A DNA stretch of 39,281 bases from Ignavibacteria bacterium CG2_30_36_16 (GCA_001873185.1 MNYQ01000231.1:23881-63161), one strand, 5' to 3'. Counted from the stretch's first letter, positions 9,078 through 18,037 are shown. A program made the numbers and translations. The notes: generated from the sequence alone by a model not told the origin.

Positions 9078-11513
9078 TTACAGAGATAGCAAACCTCTCC
9101 TTCGTGCCATAAAATTAGTTGAGAGCGTTGCAAACACAACTACCGAAATTGAACTAACCGGCATTAGTATAGCGGCTACAATTGGCGATAACATTCCTTC
9201 AACTGCAAAACTTAGCCCAACAATATTGTACAGAAATGAAATACCGAAACTAAGATAGATAATATGTACTGCCGTTTTTGAAAATGTTAAAAATTTTGGA
9301 ATATCTTTTAATGCGGCGGCATCAAGAATTGCATCGCAGGCAGGCGAAAACGAACTTATATTCTCCGTAACAGAAATTCCTACGTTGCTTGCGCTTAATG
9401 CTCCTGCGTCATTAAGTCCGTCGCCAATCATCATCACTTTTTTGTTTGATGATCTGAGTTTGTTTATAAAATTCAATTTATCTGCGGGCAATTGGTGGAA
9501 GAATAATCTTGAAGAATCTTTAAAATATTCTAAAAGATTATTTTTCTCGCTATCATTGTCTCCCGAAAGAAGAGTTAATTCATAACTGCTGCCTAAATCA
9601 TCAATCACTTCGGATATTCCCTCACGGTATGAATTTGTAATGTTATAAAAACCAGGCGACACATCATTAATAGAAAGATAAACACGCGTTTCAAATCCGC
9701 TGGTTGATGCGCCAGAGTGATGTTCTATATGTTCATTGACGCCATTTACAAATTGAAATGAACCGAGCTTAATTTCATTGCCGAGAATAGTTCCCGATAT
9801 TCCAAGCCCCGTGTGCTCCTCGTATCCGCTAACATCAAAATTCTCCCCTTCTTTATAGTGCTTATAAATAATTCTGCTAAGTGGATGAGTTGAATTTTTT
9901 ACCAGCGCACGAATTATTTCTTTTTGAAATTGATTTAGCTCGCTTCCTATAAACTGAACTCCGGAGGAACCGGCTTTGGTAATGGTTCCGGTTTTATCAA
10001 ATACGATATGATTAATTTTTGCAATCTCCTCAACAACTGCGCTGTTCTTCAAGTAAAATTTATTCTTCCCAAAAATTCTTATAACATTGCCAAGCGTAAA
10101 CGGAACGGACAAAGCCAAAGCGCAGGGACACGCAACAATCAGCACGGCAGTAAAAGCATTTAGCGCTTTGTTCAATCCGTGACCCAGCCAAAATATTGCC
10201 GCCGCCAATGCGATAAATAAGATTATGATAGTAAAATATTTGCTTACCGTGTTTGAAAAATTTGTAAAATTGCTTTCGATCCGTTTCGAAAAAGTGTCGT
10301 TATTCCACAACCTGGTTAGATAACTCTGCGATACTTCTTTAACTACTTCCAGTTCTATCGCACTGCCTGTTTGTTTACCGCCTGCATAAATAAGTTCGCC
10401 CATAACTTTTTGTGATGGTCGTGATTCGCCGGTAACAAAACTGTAATCAATGCTTCCGGTGCCTTTGAATAAAATTGCATCGGCAGGAATAATTTCATTC
10501 TGCCTGATTACAATCCTATCGCCCACTTTTAATTTCGAAACCGGCGTACTCTTTTCTTCTCCCTCTTTCAAAACTGTGACGGCGAGCGGAAAGTATGATT
10601 TGTAACTTCTCTCAAAGTTTAAAGCAGCATAAGTTTTCTCCTGGAATAGTTTTCCGATTAGAAGAAAAAATATAAGCCCGGTTAATGAATCAAAATACCC
10701 CGCGCCGCTAAGAGTTAAAACTTCATAAGCGCTGCGGAAGAAGAGAACAAACACACCGAGAGTAATTGGGAAATCTATATTGATGATTTTTTTTCGAACG
10801 CCTTTATAAGCTGACACGAAATATGGCGAAGCAGAATAAACAAACACCGGCAAAGAAAGAAGCAAACTAAGATAACCGAAAAGTTTTCGGTAAAATGTTT
10901 CGGTTATGTTTATAGATAAATACTCGGGAAAACTTAGCAACATTATATTGCCAAAACAGAAAGCGGCAATGCCGATCTTATAATAAAGCTGTTTGTTTGT
11001 TTTTAATTCTTTCTTCTGTTCAAGGCTTTCAAGATTTATTTGCGGTTCGTACCCAATTGCAGCAAGTAGTTTAACAAGTTCCTTTAGAGAAATAACTTCG
11101 TGCTTAAACTGCACGTAAAGTTTTTTCTTTAAGAAATCTATCTGCGAGCGCAAAATCCCGCCGTTAATTTTGTAAAGATTTTCGAGCAGCCAGATGCAGC
11201 TGCTGCAGTGAATTTGCGGAATGTAAAAAGTTATTGAGCTTATCTGTTCGTTACGAAAATCAATTAACTTTTCAACCATGTCTTCTTCATCAAGATAGTT
11301 GAACCTGTGCCCGAAATCTATTTGGGGCGACAGTCCGGGAGCGTTTTGAAAATTGTAGTAATTGCAAAGTTTGTTTTCGTCGAGAAGTTCGTAAACTGTT
11401 TTGCACCCTGTGCAGCAAAAATATTTGTCGGCTATGGCAATGCTGTCATCCGTGCAAATATCCCCACAATGGAAACATTTAATTTCTTCTTTAGTTTTTT
11501 CAGAAACCGGCAT
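9078..11513 (-). CDS. ccoI: Copper-translocating P1B-type ATPase CcoI (FixI)
   Basis: An 811-residue heavy-metal P-type ATPase, the copper exporter required for cbb3 oxidase maturation. The N-terminus has the extra metal-binding module of FixI proteins, with Cys13, Cys16, Cys20, Cys33, Cys34 and Cys37 (CFHC and CCTGC). An HMA-like domain follows with CSSC at 103-106. The ATPase core is complete: VTGES actuator motif, CPC in the membrane (VACPCALALS), the phosphorylation site DKTGTIT and the hinge GDGLNDAGAL. It is the first gene of the minus-strand cco operon. The ATG at 11513 has no clear Shine-Dalgarno, which fits a promoter-proximal start. The 350-base region upstream holds a palindrome that could be an operator. 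Confidence 0.96.
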   Translation of the reverse strand: MPVSEKTKEEIKCFHCGDICTDDSIAIADKYFCCTGCKTVYELLDENKLCNYYNFQNAPGLSPQIDFGHRFNYLDEEDMVEKLIDFRNEQISSITFYIPQIHCSSCIWLLENLYKINGGILRSQIDFLKKKLYVQFKHEVISLKELVKLLAAIGYEPQINLESLEQKKELKTNKQLYYKIGIAAFCFGNIMLLSFPEYLSINITETFYRKLFGYLSLLLSLPVFVYSASPYFVSAYKGVRKKIINIDFPITLGVFVLFFRSAYEVLTLSGAGYFDSLTGLIFFLLIGKLFQEKTYAALNFERSYKSYFPLAVTVLKEGEEKSTPVSKLKVGDRIVIRQNEIIPADAILFKGTGSIDYSFVTGESRPSQKVMGELIYAGGKQTGSAIELEVVKEVSQSYLTRLWNNDTFSKRIESNFTNFSNTVSKYFTIIILFIALAAAIFWLGHGLNKALNAFTAVLIVACPCALALSVPFTLGNVIRIFGKNKFYLKNSAVVEEIAKINHIVFDKTGTITKAGSSGVQFIGSELNQFQKEIIRALVKNSTHPLSRIIYKHYKEGENFDVSGYEEHTGLGISGTILGNEIKLGSFQFVNGVNEHIEHHSGASTSGFETRVYLSINDVSPGFYNITNSYREGISEVIDDLGSSYELTLLSGDNDSEKNNLLEYFKDSSRLFFHQLPADKLNFINKLRSSNKKVMMIGDGLNDAGALSASNVGISVTENISSFSPACDAILDAAALKDIPKFLTFSKTAVHIIYLSFGISFLYNIVGLSFAVEGMLSPIVAAILMPVSSISVVVFATLSTNFMARRRGLLSL

Positions 11514-11866
11514 ATTAAAGGCTAAACTTATTTTTTATTTCGGGTAATTGATTTTCCGTATTTTCGGAAGTAATGCAATCAATTAAAAATTGATTGGCGT
11601 TTAAAATATATTCATATTTGGAATGCGTTGTTTATTTCCTTCAGATTTTTTCAAAGACAGAATTAAAAAACCGGACTCTTATAAAATATTGAGAAACCGA
11701 TTTCCTCGATATTAAAAAAGCTGACCGAGAAATATCTTAAACAGCGTTGTAAATATATAGAGATGAAGCCAAATTTGCATTGCAATAGTCCAACTTAATA
11801 AATATTGACGGCGCATGAACGCTTCATCAATGAAAACTAATCTTAATTTTATTGTTTGATTGAAAC
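11514..11866. other. Divergent intergenic region between ccoI and the ABC transporter
   Basis: A 353-base AT-rich region that must contain the promoters of the leftward cco operon and the rightward ABC transporter gene. It has no credible small ORF. The structures visible are a 9-bp-arm palindrome at 11576-11596, a small TCCG/CGGA hairpin near 11554-11568, and widely spaced GATGAAGC (11762-11769) and GCTTCATC (11821-11828) arms. No promoter could be assigned confidently. Confidence 0.5.
11576..11596. promoter_or_regulatory. Perfect palindrome upstream of ccoI, candidate operator
   Basis: Arms CAATCAATT and AATTGATTG are separated by AAA, 63 bases before the ccoI start on the minus strand. 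cbb3 operons are commonly controlled by FNR/CRP-type regulators, but the spacing does not match the classical FNR box (TTGAT-N4-ATCAA); here the half-sites face the other way. A role as an operator is inference. Confidence 0.35.
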
Positions 11867-13633
11867 ATGAAAATACTTTACGGATACTTAAAAAATTATT
11901 GGAAGTTGGCTCTGCTTGCTCTTTTTCTTGCAGCGGTAAACCAGGTTTTTTCGCTGCTCGACCCTTACATATTTCGTATTGTAATTGATAAATACGCTAC
12001 CAAATATGACCACTACACAACCAGCGAATTCATAAACGGAGTTGTACTGCTATTGCTTGCGGCAGTGGGTGTAGCATTTGTTTCGCGTGTTGCTAAAAAT
12101 TTCCAGGACTATTATGTAAATGTTATTACACAGCGGCTCGGCGCAAAAATTTATTCCGATGGTATTAAACATTCGCTCGAACTTCCGTATGCAATGTTTG
12201 AAGACCAGCAAAGCGGGCGCACACTTGGCGTTCTGCAAAAAGTAAAAATTGATGTTGAAAAACTCATTTCCGCATCGGTTAATACTTTGTTTACTTCTCT
12301 CGTCGGAGTAATATTTGTTACTGTTTATGCCGTTAGTGTTCACTGGTTAATTGCGCCTGTGTTTTTCTCCGCCGTGCCTATACTCGGAATATTAAGTTCA
12401 ACTTTAAGCAAGAGAATTAAACGAATTTCCAAAACAATTGTTAATGAAACAACTGCGCTTGCAGGCACAACAACAGAATCGCTGCGCAACATTGAATTGG
12501 TAAAAAGCCTCGGACTCGGACAGCAGGAGATAAACCGTTTAAATAGTACAACCGATAAAATTCTTCTGCTCGAATTAAAAAAAGTTCGTTACATTCGTGC
12601 ACTAAGTTTTATTCAGGGAACTTCGGTAAACTTTATACGAACAAGCATAATGTTTTTAATGTTGTACTTAATTTTTATACAGGCAATTTCTGTCGGCGAG
12701 TTTTTTTCATTGTTCCTTTACTCGTTTTTCATTTTTGGACCTCTTCAGAGTTTGGGAGATATCATTAACATCTACAGGGAAACGGAAGTTTCTCTTGAAA
12801 ATTTTCAGGAACTAATTAATCAGCCTGTTGATAAGAAACCGGAACAACCAGCCGTTATTTCGGGAATAGAAACATTAGATTTTAAGAATGTTGGATTCAA
12901 ACACCTGTCGGCAAAAACTTATGCCCTTCAAGAAATAAATTTTTCGGTGCACACTGGCGAAACAGTTGCATTTGTAGGACCATCCGGTTCTGGAAAAACC
13001 ACTCTTGTAAAACTTCTTGTGGGTTTATACACACCTCTAAACGGGGCAATTTATTACAACGGTTATGCCGGAAGCAATATTAATTTTGACGATCTTCGTG
13101 AAAAAATCGGATTTGTTACACAGGATACGCAGCTCTTTTCAGGAACAATAAGAGAAAACCTTTTATTTGTTAATCCTAAGACAACCGATGAAGAATGTCT
13201 TGAAGTATTAAACAAAGCAGCCGCACAAAATTTGCTTGCACGGGGAGATAACGGTTTGAATACCGTAATTGGCGAGGGAGGCGTAAAAGTATCCGGCGGA
13301 GAAAAGCAGCGTCTTTCAATTGCACGCGCATTGCTGCGCCGTCCGCATCTTTTAATTTTTGACGAAGCTACTTCCGCACTTGATTCATTAACCGAAGAAG
13401 AGATAACCGAAACCATACGTGAGATTTCGAGCAGTAAAGATATGATAACGATTTTAATAGCTCACCGGCTTTCTACTGTTATGCACGCAGATAGAATTTA
13501 TGTGCTTGAAAAAGGGCATATTATTGAATCCGGCAGCCACGAAACACTCCTCAACATAAAAGGATTATACTACGCAATGTGGCGCCAGCAGATAGGCGAG
13601 CGGGAAAAAAGCGATTACGTTCCGATAACTTAA
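11867..13633 (+). CDS. ABC transporter, fused permease and ATP-binding protein
   Basis: A 588-residue exporter-type half-transporter of the MsbA/MdlB kind. Residues ~1-310 form the six-helix membrane domain. The C-terminal ATPase domain has Walker A GPSGSGKTT (about residue 371), Q-loop FVTQDTQLFSG, signature VSGGEKQR (about residue 475), Walker B LLIFDEATSALD and the H-loop AHRLSTV. It should work as a dimer. No neighbouring gene points to the substrate, and no partner half-transporter lies beside it, so a homodimer is likely. No strong ribosome binding site precedes the ATG. The stop codon directly touches the left end of a GGGCAT repeat at 13634. Confidence 0.93.
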   Translation: MKILYGYLKNYWKLALLALFLAAVNQVFSLLDPYIFRIVIDKYATKYDHYTTSEFINGVVLLLLAAVGVAFVSRVAKNFQDYYVNVITQRLGAKIYSDGIKHSLELPYAMFEDQQSGRTLGVLQKVKIDVEKLISASVNTLFTSLVGVIFVTVYAVSVHWLIAPVFFSAVPILGILSSTLSKRIKRISKTIVNETTALAGTTTESLRNIELVKSLGLGQQEINRLNSTTDKILLLELKKVRYIRALSFIQGTSVNFIRTSIMFLMLYLIFIQAISVGEFFSLFLYSFFIFGPLQSLGDIINIYRETEVSLENFQELINQPVDKKPEQPAVISGIETLDFKNVGFKHLSAKTYALQEINFSVHTGETVAFVGPSGSGKTTLVKLLVGLYTPLNGAIYYNGYAGSNINFDDLREKIGFVTQDTQLFSGTIRENLLFVNPKTTDEECLEVLNKAAAQNLLARGDNGLNTVIGEGGVKVSGGEKQRLSIARALLRRPHLLIFDEATSALDSLTEEEITETIREISSSKDMITILIAHRLSTVMHADRIYVLEKGHIIESGSHETLLNIKGLYYAMWRQQIGEREKSDYVPIT

Positions 13634-13751
13634 GGGCATCTCTAAATACTTTAATTGGCGCTCTTCTAATTCCGGTTTGGCAGCATATGCCCGTATTCTG
13701 TTAGTCAATCCGTTAGCTAATCCGTGAGTTAAAGGATTTTTAGAGAAGCCC
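13634..13751. repeat. GGGCAT-family MITE-like element, copy 1
   Basis: A 118-bp element with left end GGGCATCTCTAAA and right end TTTTTAGAGAAGCCC. Flanking tetramers are TTAA and TTTA (three of four match). The interior has degenerate tandem GTTAG(C/T)TAATCCG units. It starts immediately after the ABC transporter stop codon and fills the gap to the convergent gene on the right. The inverted ends could fold into a transcription terminator for both genes. Confidence 0.7.
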
Positions 13752-13768
13752 TTTAGTACCATTTGGCA

Positions 13769-14977
13769 CTATTTCAGAAGCATCAATTTTTTAACTGAAA
13801 TAAATTGTCCGGATTCTAATCTGCAGAAATATATTCCGCTTGATAAATTGCTTATAGATTGATTTTGGGGAAAATAAAGCTCATGTATTCCGGATTTAAT
13901 GATTCCATTAAATATAGTTGAAATTTCATTTCCTAATACATCATATAAAGATATTTTAACATTCTCTGTTTCCGTTATATTAAAAGTAATTTTTACGTTT
14001 GAATTAAAGGGATTGGGATATATATGGAGAGCATATTCGTCTATTTTAGAATCCTTTAATTCGTTTATGTGTACGACATCATCCTGAGTCCGGTATGATA
14101 CATAAATATTCGGCTTCCATTTATCAACATAATTAGCCGTAAAATAAATTGTTCTCCCATCTGCTGTAATTGTTGGATATCTTTCTTCGCGTCCGCCATA
14201 TAAATGTTCAAAGTACAATGAGTCGCTGTCTAAACAAAAACTTAGAGTGTTTGGTGGATAATTGTAAAACTGATTTGCTGAATCGAAATCAGTAACCGAA
14301 ATATCATCATCAACATCAAAATAGCCTGAAATAGATTTTGTGTTTCGTAAATTACCCATATAATTTTTAAGGTCGGGCATTAGGGTAAAACCATTGCTTG
14401 TTGGAAATGTACTTGCTCTTTGGGGAAAGTAACGCAGTTCCCGCCATACTTTCCGTATACTATCATATGTAGTTATTCTTGAGCTTCCACTACTTCCCAC
14501 AATTAATGTCGTATCGTTTATGAAAAAAGGTTCACCGATAGCAGATGCAAAATTATTTATATTCGATTTAATTGAAGGTCCCCAATCATTGGTATTTTCA
14601 TCCCAATAATTACAGAATAAAAACCAGCCGTTTGAAAAACGTATATAAAAAAGCAATTTTCCGTCTGGTGAGATGGCATGTTCTCTTATCAATCCGGAAT
14701 TAATGTAATTATTTAATTTTTTTGGTTTTGTCCAGCCGGTATCAGTTTTCTCTACCATGTACAATTTACTGCCAGTTTGAAAAAATAATTGTTTACCGTC
14801 AGCCCTAACATATGATGAATAAACTACTCCGAATGAATCACTAACCGGAGTAAAAATTTTAGGTTTACTCCAAGCTTCTTCGCTGGGAGGATACACGAAA
14901 CTGTTTGGTTGAGCAAAACATTCATTAGTTGTTGAGATAAGACAAAAGGACAAAGCGAATACAATTTTTAGAATCAT
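13769..14977 (-). CDS. Secreted PD40-repeat protein with T9SS type A sorting domain
   Basis: A 402-residue protein that begins with a signal peptide (about residues 1-22, cleaved near CFAQ). The body contains WD40-like PD40 segments, for example RADGKQLFFQTGSKLYMVEK, AISPDGKLLFYIRF and ITADGRTIYFTANY, which suggest a beta-propeller. The last ~85 residues are a T9SS C-terminal domain: YPNPFNSNVKITFNI, SLYDVLGNEIST, LSSGIYFCRLESG and a final KKLMLLK. It should cross the inner membrane by Sec and be placed at the surface or released by the T9SS. No catalytic residues are recognisable, so its function beyond surface export is unknown. It is transcribed alone, convergent with the ABC transporter gene. 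Confidence 0.88.
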   Translation of the reverse strand: MILKIVFALSFCLISTTNECFAQPNSFVYPPSEEAWSKPKIFTPVSDSFGVVYSSYVRADGKQLFFQTGSKLYMVEKTDTGWTKPKKLNNYINSGLIREHAISPDGKLLFYIRFSNGWFLFCNYWDENTNDWGPSIKSNINNFASAIGEPFFINDTTLIVGSSGSSRITTYDSIRKVWRELRYFPQRASTFPTSNGFTLMPDLKNYMGNLRNTKSISGYFDVDDDISVTDFDSANQFYNYPPNTLSFCLDSDSLYFEHLYGGREERYPTITADGRTIYFTANYVDKWKPNIYVSYRTQDDVVHINELKDSKIDEYALHIYPNPFNSNVKITFNITETENVKISLYDVLGNEISTIFNGIIKSGIHELYFPQNQSISNLSSGIYFCRLESGQFISVKKLMLLK

Positions 14978-15250
14978 ATTATTTTTTTAAATTTTCGGTA
15001 AATTTGTAAAACGCGGCTTCTATTATATTTGGACAAGATTTTTCCTCTACGGTAAGAATGTAGGTATCTGCCCCGCGGGCACAATAAAAGATGAGTGGAG
15101 AAACTATATTTATGACATAACATCTCACCGCCGCTGCCTTATCTAAATAAGCGATATTTTAAGAAATAAAATTTTATATCACCTCCAATAGGTTTTATGA
15201 AAAAATAAAAATAATACCTGAAGGATGCAAATGTTTTTTTAATTTTTTAG

Positions 15251-15440
15251 TGAATAACTCATCTTACGCAGATTGGCGGCTGCCGGATGAAGTGATCTCA
15301 ATTTTGAATTAAGAACAAAAGATTGCTTCACTCGAAGATCTGTTAGCTAACGGACAATGACTTTTTCAACTTTTGGGACAGCCCCGACAAAATTTGAATC
15401 CGTTAGCTAACGGATCATATTGCGTAAGGTGACTTATTAA
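15251..15440. mobile_element. Inverted-repeat (MITE-like) element with TGCGTAAGGTGACTT ends
   Basis: The left end, AATAACTCATCTTACGCA (15253-15270), and the right end, TGCGTAAGGTGACTTATT (15421-15438), are inverted copies; about 17 of 20 positions match when the ends are compared from 15251. The interior includes GATTGCTTCACTCGAAGAT, which belongs to the CATTGCGAG/GCAATC repeat, and two GTTAGCTAAC palindromes. No ORF is present, so movement would need a transposase from elsewhere. It fills most of the 499-base gap between the T9SS protein and hutH. The remaining part, 14978-15250, must carry the promoter of the T9SS gene and shows nothing else recognisable. Confidence 0.55.
15398..15415. repeat. 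18-bp perfect palindrome ATCCGTTAGCTAACGGAT
   Basis: This perfect palindrome recurs as close variants at 13708-13720 (half), 15342-15351 (GTTAGCTAAC core) and 38731-38748 (two mismatches to perfect symmetry), with a half-site at 23637-23646. Three of these lie inside larger repeat elements. It could be a protein-binding site or a cruciform-forming repeat core. Confidence 0.6.
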
Positions 15441-15476
15441 ATAAGAGCAACGAGGTTAAAAAGAAAAGCATCTCTG

Positions 15477-17000
15477 TTATTCCAACGAACCGATAGTCTT
15501 CTCTACTTCTTCAAGTATCTCGCACGACTCAACAAGGTCTTTCATCCTGTTGTGGTCGTTATAAAGCGGTCTATCTACATCAAGGTGTTCCACATGTTTT
15601 CGTATAGTTTTTCTTGCCGCGGTCACTCCGTTGCCGTTAGTAAAATTTCGGAAATCAAGCGCTTGTGCGGCTGCCATAAATTCTATACCGAGCACGCCGT
15701 AAGCGTTATCAATAATCTGGCAGTTTTTTATAGCTGTATTCATTCCCATCGAAACAAAATCTTCCTGATCTGCTGCAGCGGGAATTGATTGAATGGAAGC
15801 AGGTGCAGATAAAATTTTCTGTTCAACAATTAATGAATCTACTGTATACTGGCTTAACATCATTCCCGAAAACATACCGGCGCCTTTGGTTAAGAATGCC
15901 GGCAACCCGACACTTAAAGCGGGATTAAGCATTCTATTTAATCTTCTTTCTGAAAGAACACTTACCATAGTAACTGCAGCGCTCATCATATCCATCGGCA
16001 GCGAAACAGGAGTGCCCTGGAAATTAGCGCCGGTTAAAGTAAGGTTTTCTTCAGGCAGGAATATAGGATTATCACCGACGCCGTTCAGTTCTGTTTCTAC
16101 CTGGCTTTTTGCATAAGCAACTGCATCGTGTGCCGAGCCAATAACCTGTGGAGATGAACGCATTGAATATGCATCCTGCACTTTCATCTTAATATTCCCG
16201 GTTAATAAATCGCTTCCTTCAATACATTTTTTTATTGAACGGGCGCTTCGTACAGCACCGAAAAATCCGCGGAGTTTATGAAGTCGTTCATCATAAGGTT
16301 TCATGTTTGCGTACAAAGCTTCGAGCGACATAGCGCATGCAATTTCAGATTGCTTAAGCCAGCGGTTAATATCATACAAATGAATTGCGCTCATAGCAGT
16401 TAAAAGATTTGCACCGTTAATAGCAGCCAATCCGTCACGCGCTTGTAAACCGGGAATAGCAATGCCTGCTTTTTCAAGTGCAGTTTTGCCGGGCATTCTT
16501 TCACCCTGATAAAACGCTTCGCCTTCACCCATCAATAATAAAGCTATCTGCGACATCGGGGCAAGATCGCCGCATGCGCCAACCGAACCCTTCTGACAAA
16601 CAACGGGCGTTACACCTTTATTTAGCATTTCAATATACGTAAGTGTAATTTCCGGGCGGCAGCCGGAGTTTCCGTGTGCGTGAACATTAATGCGTCCTGC
16701 CATCGCTCCTCGCACATATTCTATCGGCGCAGGTTCGCCTATTCCGGCAGAGTGATTATAGATAAGATATTTTTGAAACTGCTGCACCTGATCGTCATTC
16801 AAAACAATTTCTGAAAATTCGCCTATTCCTGTATTAACACCGTACATAATTTCATGTGCATTAATTTTTTCTTCGATAAGTTTGCGGCATTTTTTAATTC
16901 TGCTTAGCGCTTCCGGGTGAAGTTCTACTTTTTCGCCGTAACGGGCAATACTGACAAGTTTTTCAATTGTGAGTCCGGCACCATCAAGAACTACTGACAT
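15477..17000 (-). CDS. hutH: Aromatic amino acid ammonia-lyase (HAL/PAL/TAL family), probably histidine ammonia-lyase
   Basis: A 507-residue MIO-type lyase that removes ammonia from an aromatic amino acid; with histidine it would make urocanate. Family motifs are YGVNTGIGEF (53-62), HSAGIGEP from His83, GDLAPMSQ, GANFQGTP, SERRLNRM and QEDFVSMG. His83 and the Glu of QED match residues that bind the imidazole in Pseudomonas putida HAL, favouring histidine. The GANFQGTP segment is more PAL-like, so the substrate is not certain. The MIO-forming tripeptide reads Ala142-Cys143-Gly144 instead of Ala-Ser-Gly. No hutU, hutI or hutG lies in the window, so the rest of a Hut pathway is not shown. It appears to be transcribed alone. 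Confidence 0.85.
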   Translation of the reverse strand: MSVVLDGAGLTIEKLVSIARYGEKVELHPEALSRIKKCRKLIEEKINAHEIMYGVNTGIGEFSEIVLNDDQVQQFQKYLIYNHSAGIGEPAPIEYVRGAMAGRINVHAHGNSGCRPEITLTYIEMLNKGVTPVVCQKGSVGACGDLAPMSQIALLLMGEGEAFYQGERMPGKTALEKAGIAIPGLQARDGLAAINGANLLTAMSAIHLYDINRWLKQSEIACAMSLEALYANMKPYDERLHKLRGFFGAVRSARSIKKCIEGSDLLTGNIKMKVQDAYSMRSSPQVIGSAHDAVAYAKSQVETELNGVGDNPIFLPEENLTLTGANFQGTPVSLPMDMMSAAVTMVSVLSERRLNRMLNPALSVGLPAFLTKGAGMFSGMMLSQYTVDSLIVEQKILSAPASIQSIPAAADQEDFVSMGMNTAIKNCQIIDNAYGVLGIEFMAAAQALDFRNFTNGNGVTAARKTIRKHVEHLDVDRPLYNDHNRMKDLVESCEILEEVEKTIGSLE

Positions 17001-17134
17001 ATCGTTTGCTCCCGATAATATTATAAAAATTTATCTCAAACTTAAGTGAACTATAATTAAAAGTGAAGAAATATTTCTTTAAACTTTCATTTATTTAAAT
17101 GATATTTGCCCAACAAATATTAGTTGGAGAAAAA

Positions 17135-18037
17135 ATGCGCGCTGCTCTAATAAAAAGTTTTATATCAGGTTTTCACATCGTTAATCTTTTTCTAATATTT
17201 TCTGGGTGCAGCAGCACAAAAATTCAAAACGTGGATGTTTATTCTGCGCCGTATCGTTCTCCGGTTAAAATAATGGAGAACAAGCATGAAGGATCTCTCG
17301 AAGTTCAAGCCCAGTTTTCTTATAATAAAAATACAAGGTACAGTCAGAACATTGACGGTCATACAAACGTAAATGAAACCGGTGAGTATGTGATTGAAGC
17401 TGTGCCAGGAGAGAAATACTACATCGAACGAAAGGGAGCGAACAAATTTAATTATCAATGGGACAATCTTATCTGGAACATTCCGCAATGGCAGGGAATA
17501 GTTGATCTGGAATATTGCTTTACAAACCACGCAGCAATTTATGGCGGGATAAATATTGCAAGCATTGATGACGAAATGTACGTTGGTAAAAAAATCGGTT
17601 TAGCATTTTATAGCAGTGAGAAAAATCTGTCGTTCCGATTTTCGAGCGATGCAAAATTTCAGGAAACCGCTTATAATGCCAATTATTTGATAGTTGATGA
17701 TTGGACTACAAATAGTAATCAACGAACTGTTAGGTTTTTTGCAAAGAACGAAAAAGTGACTTATTTCAATTTGAACTTTTTTGTTGGTATAAATACCAAC
17801 GCGCCCGATTGGCTTATTAATTTTTTCACGGGCTTTTCGTGGGGCGGGCAAACGCTGTTTGATTTTTCAGATTTTTCGGAAACTGAAACATATACTTCCT
17901 TCAGCATTGGAGTTTTTAAAAGCATCCCCGGGCAGGGAAGATTAATCTTCGGTACGAGGTTTACTTCATTAACCGGAAACACAACAAAGATGCATCCGGA
18001 CGATTATTTCATCCAGTATGATTTTATAATTTTATGA
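17135..18037 (+). CDS. Predicted lipoprotein of unknown function
   Basis: A 300-residue protein counted from the ATG at 17135, which has GGAG about 6 bases upstream; an ATG at 17099 would add 12 residues and spoil the signal sequence. The N-terminus is a lipoprotein signal with lipobox IFSGC (Cys25). The rest alternates short amphipathic strands and aromatic residues (for example HAAIYGGINIASI, LIFGTRFTSLTG) and ends in IIL, consistent with an outer-membrane barrel-like or beta-rich domain. I do not recognise a family. A second lipoprotein gene follows 140 bases downstream on the same strand, and the pair may be one unit. Confidence 0.75.
   Translation: MRAALIKSFISGFHIVNLFLIFSGCSSTKIQNVDVYSAPYRSPVKIMENKHEGSLEVQAQFSYNKNTRYSQNIDGHTNVNETGEYVIEAVPGEKYYIERKGANKFNYQWDNLIWNIPQWQGIVDLEYCFTNHAAIYGGINIASIDDEMYVGKKIGLAFYSSEKNLSFRFSSDAKFQETAYNANYLIVDDWTTNSNQRTVRFFAKNEKVTYFNLNFFVGINTNAPDWLINFFTGFSWGGQTLFDFSDFSETETYTSFSIGVFKSIPGQGRLIFGTRFTSLTGNTTKMHPDDYFIQYDFIIL

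Noticed and set aside
11548-11582. TTGAT and ATCAA upstream of ccoI as an FNR box
   Set aside because: The two half-sites are 25 bases apart instead of four, so they cannot form a normal FNR site.
11867-13633. The ABC transporter as part of the cbb3 oxidase maturation set (CydCD-like)
   Set aside because: It is divergent from the cco operon, a single half-transporter, and nothing in its sequence points to haem or thiol export.
15477-17000. A full histidine-utilisation operon around hutH
   Set aside because: No hutU, hutI, hutG or hutC is present; neighbours are a T9SS protein and lipoproteins.
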